Source of the DNA: Bremerella sp. JC817
GTDB lineage: Bacteria > Planctomycetota > Planctomycetia > Pirellulales > Pirellulaceae
Assembly: GCF_040718835.1 (NCBI RefSeq)
Contig: NZ_JBFEFG010000268.1
Location: forward strand, 372,001-436,000
DNA length: 64,000 nucleotides
Direction of reading: 5' to 3'
Below the pieces are notes generated by a model. The model saw only the letters and a program-made list of their open reading frames with translations. It searched no databases and had not been told where the DNA came from. Made by a program: the position numbers and the translations under genes. This document shows positions 57,689 to 64,000 of this stretch, piece after piece; position 1 is the first letter of the stretch; each line of letters starts with the position of its first letter.

Positions 57689-58057
57689 AACGATAGCTTC
57701 TCAGTAAAGGAAGGGTTCGTGAGTCCAACCGGTGCCGCCTCGCACTGCTGGACTCGAAGGATTTCAATTTCCTTTCCTTGAAAGCAACCTCGATGCCGAA
57801 CACCGCTGGCTGATAGGAAATTTCGGCGTCGGAATCACGATAAAACCAACGGACCAGCAGTTTGCGGGGGAATTCATTTTGGGAAATGTTCAATGCGCGT
57901 ATGCCACCGCAAAATACGCATATCGTCCGAGCTTCCTGCCTGATGACGAATCGTCAACGTGATGACCTCCGTTGTTGTTTTTTGGTCAACAGCTGCTTTC
58001 GAATTGGGCATCAGGCGACAACGCGGAAGAAAGTTTCCGCAGATTTTCGACGCCGAT
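57689..58057. promoter_or_regulatory. Regulatory gap between the sigma-54 activator and nhaC
   Basis: 369 bp with no gene I can support. Besides the sigma-54 match at 57783-57798 it holds the dyad GCGTAT-N11-ATACGC (57897-57902 / 57914-57919), about 100 bp upstream of the promoter, a normal distance for an enhancer site. A second stem GCGGAA/TTCCGC (58023-58028 / 58035-58040) sits just after the activator stop, without a U-tract. Confidence 0.45.
57783..57798 (-). promoter_or_regulatory. Sigma-54-type promoter upstream of nhaC-ggt
   Basis: On the minus strand the sequence reads CGGCATCGAGGTTGCT. The invariant GG (-24) and GC (-12) are exactly 10 bp apart, and TTGCT matches the -12 box; deviations from TGGCAC-N5-TTGCW are C for T at the first base and T for C at the sixth. 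Predicted start ~57772, giving an ~85-nt leader to nhaC. The sigma-54 activator gene is immediately upstream. Confidence 0.55.
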
Positions 58058-59428
58058 TTAGAGATCGGAATTCGTCGTCAGACCATGCCGTTTGGCCAGG
58101 CGATAGAACTGCCCCCGGTCCATATCTGCCAGCCGGGCACCTTCGGCCAGATTGCCATTGGCGTCTTGAATGACCTTCAACAGGTACTCCTTTTCGAACT
58201 GATCTTTCGCCTTACGAAACGGAATCCGTTCCGCCGATTCGGTAGGCGAAGCATGAGGAACACCCAGCGCATGTTGCACAATGCGTGAAGGCAAATCAGT
58301 GACTTCGATCCGCGGCCCCTGGTGCAGCACGGCCAGTTGTTCCGCGAAGTTCTGCAGTTCACGGACGTTCCCAGGCCACGGATAGACCTTCATCATGTCG
58401 ACGGCCGACGCCGTAAACGTCGGTGGCTGACGACCGTCCGTCACAAATTGATTCATGAAGTGCTGGGCAAGGATCCCGATGTCGCCCGGGCGTTCCCGCA
58501 GCGGAGGAAGCTCGATCGAAATCACGTTCAACCGATAGTATAAGTCTGCTCGAAAACGTCCCTGGGCGACTTCTTTCGAGAGGTCACGATTGGTCGCCGA
58601 TACAAGCCGCGCGTGACTTTTCAGGTCGTTGCTTCCTCCAACCCGCGTGAACTTGCCGCTGTCAAGAACGTGCAACAGCTTCGACTGCAAATCGAAGCTC
58701 AGTTCGCCGATTTCGTCGAGAAATATCGTCCCATTGCCAGCCGTTTCAAATCGACCGACACGCCGTTTTGAGGCCCCGGTGAATGCGCCTTCCTCGTGGC
58801 CAAACAGTTCGCTTTCCAGCAGGTTCGCGGGGATCGCCGCGCAGTTGACTTCGACGTAGGGCTCTTTCGAACGCTTCGATTGCTGGTGAATCGCATGCGC
58901 TAAAAGCTGCTTACCGCAGCCTGTCTCACCCAGGATCAGGACCCGGCTTTCCGTCGGGGCGATGGTCTTCACTTTCTCGAAGATGGCGTTCATCTTCGCA
59001 TCGCCGGAGATCATGCGTGCCAACGACTTCGGTCGTTCCGGGACGGCTGGCGCGTGCTCGATCAGGACCCGCCGGACCCGTGCGACCAGTTCTTTTCGTT
59101 CGATCGGTTTGGTCAGGTAATCTGCCACGCCGAGCCGGGCCGCCTCGATGGCCGATTGCTCAGTACCGAAGCCGGTGACCATGATAATGGGAACCCGACA
59201 GCCAGCACCCCGGATGCGGCGAATGATGTCGAAGCCGCCCAGTTCGGCGATCACCAGCCCGGTAATCACCAGGTCGTAGTCACCCTGCACGACTTTGGGA
59301 ATCGCATCGAGCGGACTCAGGTTCGATTCTGCGTCCAAGTGCTCGCCACGCAGGGTATCGACCATCTCTTCGCATAGCGCAGGGATGTCGTCGATAAACA
59401 AGATTTTCTGCCGAGAGGTTTTGGCCAT
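58058..59428 (-). CDS. NtrC-family sigma-54 activator with phosphoacceptor-less receiver
   Basis: 456 residues from ATG 59428 (a TTG six codons earlier is unlikely). Receiver domain ~1-120 retains the acidic pair Asp13-Asp14 ([12 protein letters not shown]), Thr85 (MVTGFG) and Lys107 (DYLTKP), but the phosphoacceptor position reads Gly57 ([12 protein letters not shown]). The AAA+ domain (~140-375) is complete: Walker [10 protein letters not shown], sigma-54 contact EEGAFTGAS, Walker [13 protein letters not shown]-finger region [12 protein letters not shown] Fis-type HTH ends the protein ([20 protein letters not shown]). It should open sigma-54 promoters without ordinary phosphorelay control. 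Flanked by two sigma-54 promoter matches. Confidence 0.93.
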   Translation of the reverse strand: MAKTSRQKILFIDDIPALCEEMVDTLRGEHLDAESNLSPLDAIPKVVQGDYDLVITGLVIAELGGFDIIRRIRGAGCRVPIIMVTGFGTEQSAIEAARLGVADYLTKPIERKELVARVRRVLIEHAPAVPERPKSLARMISGDAKMNAIFEKVKTIAPTESRVLILGETGCGKQLLAHAIHQQSKRSKEPYVEVNCAAIPANLLESELFGHEEGAFTGASKRRVGRFETAGNGTIFLDEIGELSFDLQSKLLHVLDSGKFTRVGGSNDLKSHARLVSATNRDLSKEVAQGRFRADLYYRLNVISIELPPLRERPGDIGILAQHFMNQFVTDGRQPPTFTASAVDMMKVYPWPGNVRELQNFAEQLAVLHQGPRIEVTDLPSRIVQHALGVPHASPTESAERIPFRKAKDQFEKEYLLKVIQDANGNLAEGARLADMDRGQFYRLAKRHGLTTNSDL

Positions 59429-59470
59429 GTTCGCTTCTGTTCCCAAGAGACCGGGTGAACTTTTGTCGTC

Positions 59471-59486
59471 CGGTACGCTTCTTGCA
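59471..59486 (+). promoter_or_regulatory. Sigma-54-type promoter upstream of the VOC gene
   Basis: CGGTACGCTTCTTGCA: GG at 59472-59473 and GC at 59484-59485 are 10 bp apart, with ACG and TTGCA matching consensus; mismatches are the first base (C for T) and fourth (T for C). Predicted start ~59497, ~47 nt before the VOC start codon. Lies in the 115-bp gap divergent from the sigma-54 activator. Confidence 0.55.
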
Positions 59487-59543
59487 TAACGGGCTCAGCA
59501 TCGGTTGCCAAGACCATCGACGTCAACACCCAGGAGTAAAACC

Positions 59544-60026
59544 ATGACAATTTCCACCAGCGACCCAAACTCGTCCGCTGAAGGTCAATCCCCTACGGAA
59601 GGTTCACCACTGCCACCGTTTCACCTGGCCGTGCCGGTCCATGACATCGCAGCCGCTCGAGCGTTCTATGGCGACCTTCTCGGTTGCCCGGAAGGTCGCA
59701 GTGCTGCTACCTGGGTCGACTTCAACTTCTTCGGTCATCAGTTTGTGGTTCACTTGAACGAAAAGATGTCGGGGCATGGGATTCACTACAACGAAGTCGA
59801 CGGTCACGGCGTGCCGGTCCCGCACTTCGGTGTAGTGCTGACGATGGAGCGATGGACCGAACTGGCCGAAACGCTCAAAGGGAAGGACATCAAGTTCGAG
59901 ATCGCACCTTACATTCGCTTTGCAGGCGAACCCGGCGAACAGGGAACCATGTTCTTCTTCGATCCGTCGGGCAATGCCATCGAGATCAAAGGCTTCAACA
60001 ACCTAGGCTCATTGTTTGCAAAATAG
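59544..60026 (+). CDS. VOC-family (glyoxalase/dioxygenase-like) protein
   Basis: 160 residues from ATG 59544, fixed by AGGAG 7 nt upstream. Two beta-alpha-beta-beta-beta modules: FHLAVPVHDIAAARAFYGDLLG begins the first and HFGVVLTMERWTELAE the second; the end MFFFDPSGNAIEIKGF is the usual VOC signature with a metal-ligand Glu, and His40/His103-like ligands are in PFHLAVP and PVPHFGV. Cytosolic metal-dependent lyase or dioxygenase of unknown substrate. Downstream of a sigma-54 promoter match and divergent from the activator gene. Confidence 0.88.
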   Translation: MTISTSDPNSSAEGQSPTEGSPLPPFHLAVPVHDIAAARAFYGDLLGCPEGRSAATWVDFNFFGHQFVVHLNEKMSGHGIHYNEVDGHGVPVPHFGVVLTMERWTELAETLKGKDIKFEIAPYIRFAGEPGEQGTMFFFDPSGNAIEIKGFNNLGSLFAK

Positions 60027-60077
60027 CCGGCAGCAAGTCTTGCCAGGTTTGCTGATTTGTTTCGTTCTTATGGGGGC

Positions 60078-60548
60078 ATGAACGCAATGCAAAGAATTCA
60101 CAGTCTCACGATTCGATCGATCATCGGACTCACCGCCGCTTGCAGTCTGGCCTTCGCCGGCTGCGGAGGTGATAGTCAAGCGTCGGACGATAGCCAACTC
60201 GTTCAAGGTGTCATCTATTGCGGGAAGACTCCTTTGAAAGAAGGAACCGTACGATTCGAGCCCGATCCGTCCAATCCATCGCATCCCAGCGCCACCGGAC
60301 AGATTCAAACCGACGGCACCTTTCATCTGGCGACCGAGTCAGGCGAGGCTTTGCCTCCCGGGCGTTATCGTGTGATCGTCGCCGATAGCAGCGGCGGAGT
60401 CGATGGCAACGTCCGCAGTCGATCCGGCGAAATCTGTATTTATGGCGACACCGGCCAGATCGCCCAGATCACGGCCGGGGGATCGCATCAGTTTCATTTC
60501 CGCATGCCTGGCCCCGATGGCCCTCGAGACATGCCGGAAGGTGAGTAA
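60078..60548 (+). CDS. Small planctomycete lipoprotein
   Basis: 156 residues from ATG 60078 (ATG 60087 is an alternative). Lipobox AFAG-C gives an N-terminal lipid-modified Cys, followed by a beta-rich domain (VQGVIYCGKTPLKEGTVRF, GTFHLATESGEALPPGRYRVIV) of the carboxypeptidase-regulatory-like type, as in the lipoprotein at 20431. The ending MPGPDGPRDMPEGE is low-complexity. No DUF1559 neighbour here. Role unknown. Confidence 0.82.
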   Translation: MNAMQRIHSLTIRSIIGLTAACSLAFAGCGGDSQASDDSQLVQGVIYCGKTPLKEGTVRFEPDPSNPSHPSATGQIQTDGTFHLATESGEALPPGRYRVIVADSSGGVDGNVRSRSGEICIYGDTGQIAQITAGGSHQFHFRMPGPDGPRDMPEGE

Positions 60549-60614
60549 CCAACAGCCAAACCCAATCATCCCTAACGCACCTTTCCTTCAGTTTCAGGAT
60601 TACGCTCGAAGATT

Positions 60615-61736
60615 ATGAGCACCACCAACGACATCTCGTGTTCCTCGGCCACCGTTGCCCCAGCCGCACGTCGTACCGAGGTTATGCTTTCCGACTATCG
60701 CCGTATCGTCGTTCTTACCGAAGGGCACACCACGCCATTCTCGGCCAAGACGGCAATCGGGCTGCTTCGCTTTCGTGGATCGGATGTGATTGCGATCCTC
60801 GATTCCGAAACCGCTGGCCAGACAACTCAGCAGGCCTTGGGACATGGTGGCGAAACTCCAGTGGTCGCTTCGCTTAGCGACGTCGAAGCTCCCGACGCAT
60901 TGTTCATTGGCATATCACCCGCTGGCGGTCGCTTGCCGCCGCAGATGAAGGCGGCCATTCACGACGCCGTTCAACGTGGCATCGATGTCGTTTCCGGACT
61001 GCACGACCACTTGATTGAAGATCCGCAGCTCCGCTCGATCGCCGAACAATCGGGGGCTCGCCTGATCGACGTTCGGCGAAACGATCTCCGTGAGACGGCC
61101 AAGCATGCTACGTTTCGCGAGGGATGTCTGCGTATTCATACAGTTGGTCACGACTGTTCGGTCGGTAAGATGTTCACGGCACTGGAAGTCCAGCGCGAGC
61201 TCGTAAAACGCCAGCACGACGCCGAATTCCTGGCGACCGGGCAGACAGGCATCATGATCGCCGGTCAGGGAATTCCGATCGACTCAGTCGTCTCGGACTT
61301 CGTGAACGGCTCGATCGAACGCCTCGTACAAGCGCATCAAGAGCACGACATTCTACTGGTCGAAGGGCAGGGGAGCATCGTCCATCCGGCTTACTCGGCG
61401 GTCACTCTGGGGCTGCTGCATGGCTGTGCCCCGCACGGTTTGATCCTGTGCTACGAAGCGACCCGGACCAATACCAAAGGGCTCGATCATGTTCCGCTGA
61501 AGTCGCTTTCGGAACTAAAGACGTTGTACGAAGCGATGGCTTCTTCGCGCTTTCCCGCCGAGGTGATCGGCGTTTCGATGAATGGTCGCCGGATCTCCGC
61601 TGAGGAGGCCGAAGTCGAGAAGCAGAAGGTAGCTGCCGAACTGGGATTGCCCGTGTGCGATGTTTATCGCGATGGTCCCGGCATTCTGGCCGACGCAGTG
61701 TTGGCGTTGGAAAAGAAGGTGGGGACATGCAACTAG
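60615..61736 (+). CDS. dgcN: DUF1611 protein, DgcN-like (D-glutamate N-acetyltransferase type)
   Basis: 373 residues. DUF1611 architecture: an N-terminal Rossmann-like domain (~30-140: RRIVVLTEGHTTPFSAKTAIGLLR, DALFIGISPAGGRLPPQMKAAI) and a C-terminal P-loop domain with the variant Walker motif VGHDCSVGKMFTALE, then FLATGQTGIMIAGQGIPID and LLVEGQGSIVHPAYSAVTLGLLHG. DgcN proteins pair with enolase-family DgcA in a D-glutamate catabolic route that passes through N-acetyl-D-glutamate. The next gene overlaps by 10 bp and is exactly such an enolase-family epimerase, which supports the call. Confidence 0.85.
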   Translation: MSTTNDISCSSATVAPAARRTEVMLSDYRRIVVLTEGHTTPFSAKTAIGLLRFRGSDVIAILDSETAGQTTQQALGHGGETPVVASLSDVEAPDALFIGISPAGGRLPPQMKAAIHDAVQRGIDVVSGLHDHLIEDPQLRSIAEQSGARLIDVRRNDLRETAKHATFREGCLRIHTVGHDCSVGKMFTALEVQRELVKRQHDAEFLATGQTGIMIAGQGIPIDSVVSDFVNGSIERLVQAHQEHDILLVEGQGSIVHPAYSAVTLGLLHGCAPHGLILCYEATRTNTKGLDHVPLKSLSELKTLYEAMASSRFPAEVIGVSMNGRRISAEEAEVEKQKVAAELGLPVCDVYRDGPGILADAVLALEKKVGTCN

Positions 61737-62755
61737 AACTGCATCGCTTTGAAATGCCGCTGCGGAACGTGTTCACGATCTCGCGTGGATCAATGTCGAC
61801 CCAAGAGACCGTCATCGTCGAACTTCACCACGACGGGGAGTCGGGGCTTGGCGAGGCTCCGCGCAGCAGCTATTACGGGCACTCCGCCGAATCGATCAGC
61901 CGTTCGCTGGAAGGCATCGCTGACGATCTGGCCGGTTACGAGTTCACCACGCCGGAGGCCCTTTGGTCCTGGGCTCAGCCTCGATTGTCGGACGACTTCT
62001 TTGCCCTGTCCGCTCTCGATCAGGCCGCCCATGATCTGTACGGCAAGTTGCATCAAACATCGGTCTTCGCCCGTCAGGGGCTCTCGTGGACGAACGTTCC
62101 TTCGTCGAGCGTGACCGTTTCGATTGCCTCGATTGAAGCGATGGTTCGCGAACTGGAAGGCTACGCCGGCTGGCCGATCATCAAGGTCAAGCTCGGAACG
62201 CCCAACGATTTGAAGATCATGCAGGCCCTTCGTCAGAACAGCGACGCGATCCTGCGCGTTGACGCGAATTGTGCCTGGACGGTCGAGGAAACGATCCGCA
62301 ACTCGGTCGAACTGGCCAAACTGGGGGTCGAGTTCATCGAACAACCCCTCCCAGCGGATGCCCCGATTGCCGCCAAACGGGAAGTTTTCGAAGAAAGTGC
62401 CCTCCCGATCGTGGCAGACGAAAGTTGTCAGAAAGAAGAAGACGTCCGGCAGTGTGACGGATTGTTTCATGGGATTAATATCAAGTTATGTAAGTGTGGC
62501 GGGCTGACGCCTGCCTTCCGAATGTTAGCCGAGGCCAAGTCGCGTGGTTTGCTGACGATGACCGGTTGCATGATCGAGTCGGAAGTCGCCATCAGTGCGG
62601 CGGCGCAGCTTGCCCCGCTGCTGGACTTTGTCGATCTCGATGGCGCCGTGCTGTTGGCTCGCCAGCCTGCCAATGGGGTGAAAGTCGAACTCGGAACCAT
62701 CCATCCGCCGCAAGGTTTGGGATGCGGTGTGACCCTCGACTCGACCTTGGCCTGA
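61727..62755 (+). CDS. dgcA: Enolase-superfamily racemase/epimerase (DgcA-like or L-Ala-D/L-Glu epimerase)
   Basis: 342 residues from ATG 61727, inside the 3' end of dgcN. Muconate-lactonizing-subgroup barrel: catalytic Lys153/Lys155 (IIKVKLG), metal ligands Asp179 (RVDANCAWT), Glu205 (FIEQPL), Asp231 (VADESC), and the opposite-face Lys253 (NIKLCKCGG). The DxD pair DLDG (Asp303/Asp305) is the feature of dipeptide epimerases that grip the substrate amino group. Either N-acetyl-glutamate racemisation (with DgcN) or epimerisation of murein-derived L-Ala-D-Glu would fit. The coupling to dgcN favours the former. Confidence 0.88.
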   Translation: MQLELHRFEMPLRNVFTISRGSMSTQETVIVELHHDGESGLGEAPRSSYYGHSAESISRSLEGIADDLAGYEFTTPEALWSWAQPRLSDDFFALSALDQAAHDLYGKLHQTSVFARQGLSWTNVPSSSVTVSIASIEAMVRELEGYAGWPIIKVKLGTPNDLKIMQALRQNSDAILRVDANCAWTVEETIRNSVELAKLGVEFIEQPLPADAPIAAKREVFEESALPIVADESCQKEEDVRQCDGLFHGINIKLCKCGGLTPAFRMLAEAKSRGLLTMTGCMIESEVAISAAAQLAPLLDFVDLDGAVLLARQPANGVKVELGTIHPPQGLGCGVTLDSTLA

Positions 62756-62799
62756 AACGTTTTCCTTCCTGAAGATCCCTCCTAGATTTGGTCCTGCCT

Positions 62800-64000
62800 G
62801 TGATTGTTGTTCGCTGGTTTATTGGCTTGGTGTTGGTGGCTGGTGCCTTCGCAGTTTCGGCCGAGGCATGCACGACCGTGATTGTCTCTGGCAAAGCGAC
62901 GCCGGATGGGCGTCCTCTGCTGTGGAAGAATCGTGACTTCTGGCAACCGCAGAATGAGATCGTCTATTCCGATCGCGGGCAGTATGCCTTCGTCGGTATT
63001 GCCAACGCCGAGGCAACCCGTCGGATGCGGATGGGCAGCAATACGGCCGGCTTCTGCATCGAGAACTCGACCAGCCGTGACCTGGAAGGCAAAGCCGCCA
63101 ACGGTCCCACCAACGGCGACCTGATTACACTGGCCCTGGAAAGCTGCGAAACGGTCGCCGACTTTCAAGCACTGCTCGACCGGACGAATGCAACCGGTCG
63201 CATGACGCGCGGAAATTTCGGAGTCATCGATGCCCATGGGGGAGCGATGCTATTTGAAGTGGGTCCGACCACCTATCAGGCCTTCGACACCAACGATCCC
63301 AACGTCGCCCCGCAAGGTTTCATCGTGCGGTCGAACTTCAGCGAAACCGCGCGGCAACATCTTCCCGACGATGCCCCGCAGCCGATTGAAGATATGTATT
63401 CCGGCAAACGCTATCGACGAGCCCACGAGCTTTGCCTAAGTGCCCACCAGGCTGGGACGCTTGATATGGCGTTTCTGCTGCAGCAGGTTTGCCGGGACGT
63501 CGAGGGATGCCATGCCAGCGCGTTCAACGAAATCGATTCTGATGCCAACCCGAAAAATCGCCAATGGATTACCGGCTCGACTTTGAATCGCAATAGCACC
63601 GTTGCTGCGGCGGTCTTTCAAGGGGTCGCCCCAGGCGAAGATCCTCGGCTGGTCACCATGTGGTCGATCTTGGGCGAACCGATGTTCTCGATCGCGATTC
63701 CTTGCTGGGCAGCCCAGGGGGGCGTTGCGACCGCTGGCAATGGCCCCGGAAAGAGTTCCCTTTGCCTGGCCGCGATGAATCTTCGTCAGGCGTTTTACGA
63801 TTCCAGTGGAACCGAACTTCAAGCGAACAAACTGGATCAGGTCACTTCCTCCCTGAAGCAAGTCGAACAGCAATCAATTGCACGCATCGCTGCTCTGACC
63901 AAGGCTTGGCGTAAATCACCCCCGACAGCCGAAGTCCTCCGTCAACAGCACGATCAGGCAAGCGAATTGGCGCTGGCGACCGTTACCCGGCTGGCAAGCG
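62800..64000 (+). CDS. Exported Ntn-type cysteine hydrolase, copy 2 (3' partial)
   Basis: Open from GTG 62800 to the window end (at least 400 residues). Signal peptide (VVRWFIGLVLVAGAFAVSAEA) is followed by Cys24 as the first mature residue: CTTVIVSGKATPDGRPLLWK. It is clearly paralogous to the protein at 41883 (shared GFCIENS, GNFGVID, AVFxGVxPxEDPRL and MWxILGEPxFS). Starts 44 bp behind the DgcA-like gene and is probably co-transcribed, so its amide substrate may release a D-amino acid such as D-glutamate for that pathway. The weak Shine-Dalgarno leaves the exact start uncertain. Confidence 0.82.
   Translation, partial: MIVVRWFIGLVLVAGAFAVSAEACTTVIVSGKATPDGRPLLWKNRDFWQPQNEIVYSDRGQYAFVGIANAEATRRMRMGSNTAGFCIENSTSRDLEGKAANGPTNGDLITLALESCETVADFQALLDRTNATGRMTRGNFGVIDAHGGAMLFEVGPTTYQAFDTNDPNVAPQGFIVRSNFSETARQHLPDDAPQPIEDMYSGKRYRRAHELCLSAHQAGTLDMAFLLQQVCRDVEGCHASAFNEIDSDANPKNRQWITGSTLNRNSTVAAAVFQGVAPGEDPRLVTMWSILGEPMFSIAIPCWAAQGGVATAGNGPGKSSLCLAAMNLRQAFYDSSGTELQANKLDQVTSSLKQVEQQSIARIAALTKAWRKSPPTAEVLRQQHDQASELALATVTRLAS

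Noticed and set aside
57890..57910. TGGCAT on the minus strand upstream of nhaC as a -24 element
   Set aside because: No GC at -12 with correct spacing; the match at 57783-57798 fits better.
60027..60046. Possible sigma-54 promoter CCGGCAGCAAGTCTTGCC before the lipoprotein
   Set aside because: GG and GC are 11 bp apart, not the strict 10, so the spacing excludes it despite the TTGC box.
1..64000. tRNA, rRNA, CRISPR, prophage or transposon content
   Set aside because: No T-loop-like GTTCGANTC in a cloverleaf context, no regularly spaced repeats, no transposase or integrase motifs, and no target-site duplications were found on reading the gaps.

Overview
The window is about 57% G+C with dense, mostly single-copy genes. 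The signature is that of a marine planctomycete of the Pirellulales (Blastopirellula / Bremerella / Rhodopirellula type). The evidence is three DUF1559 pseudopilin-like proteins with H-x9-DG tails, a PSCyt1-PSCyt2-PSD1 cytochrome protein paired with a Tat-exported DUF1501 protein, small planctomycete lipoproteins, and many exported or membrane-bound enzymes. The genus is an inference. I saw no rRNA, tRNA, CRISPR array, insertion sequence or prophage.

Layout. 0-11.3 kb: a truncated NHL-repeat/carbohydrate-binding protein, an SGNH esterase, a cysteine-synthase-like enzyme, a translationally coupled FG-GAP/TPR pair, a DUF1559 protein with a clear intrinsic terminator, and an exported FAD oxidoreductase. 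11.3-18.7 kb (minus): the PSD1/DUF1501 operon, then glutamate decarboxylase with a downstream membrane protein. 19.3-23.2 kb (plus): DUF1559, lipoprotein, His-rich membrane protein, TPR membrane protein. 23.2-29.1 kb: a phosphonate-type ABC transporter (phnD-phnC-phnE) behind an exported metallophosphoesterase, divergent from an RpiR/SIS regulator; the 310-bp divergent region holds five copies of the dyad GGAT-N5-ATCC. 29.1-33.5 kb: two linked exported amidohydrolases, with an apparently dead and an intact active site. 33.9-46.6 kb: a serine hydrolase, an SsuABC/TauABC-like ABC transporter with a GlxA-type regulator, and divergently an omega-aminotransferase, aldo/keto reductase, Ntn-hydrolase, class I GATase-like protein and M14 carboxypeptidase. 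46.6-52.8 kb (minus): a compact respiratory operon, coxB(c), coxA-coxC fusion, ctaG, a small membrane protein, Rieske, and a b6-type cytochrome b with fused cytochrome c. 53.1-60.0 kb: DUF1559, gamma-glutamyltransferase, an NhaC antiporter, and a sigma-54 activator whose receiver domain has lost its phosphoacceptor Asp, flanked by two sigma-54-type promoter matches. 60-64 kb: a lipoprotein, a DgcN/DgcA-like pair (D-glutamate or murein-peptide catabolism), and a second copy of the Ntn-hydrolase running off the end.

Common thread: scavenging of nitrogen, sulfur or phosphorus compounds by exported hydrolases plus ABC transporters, with several steps touching glutamate and gamma-glutamyl compounds (Gad, Ggt, DgcN/DgcA, Ntn hydrolases). 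The most notable candidates are (i) the RpiR-controlled phosphoesterase/PhnDCE locus with its operator array and (ii) the atypical NtrC-like activator with predicted sigma-54 promoters for nhaC-ggt and a VOC protein. All functional links are inferred from sequence and context.
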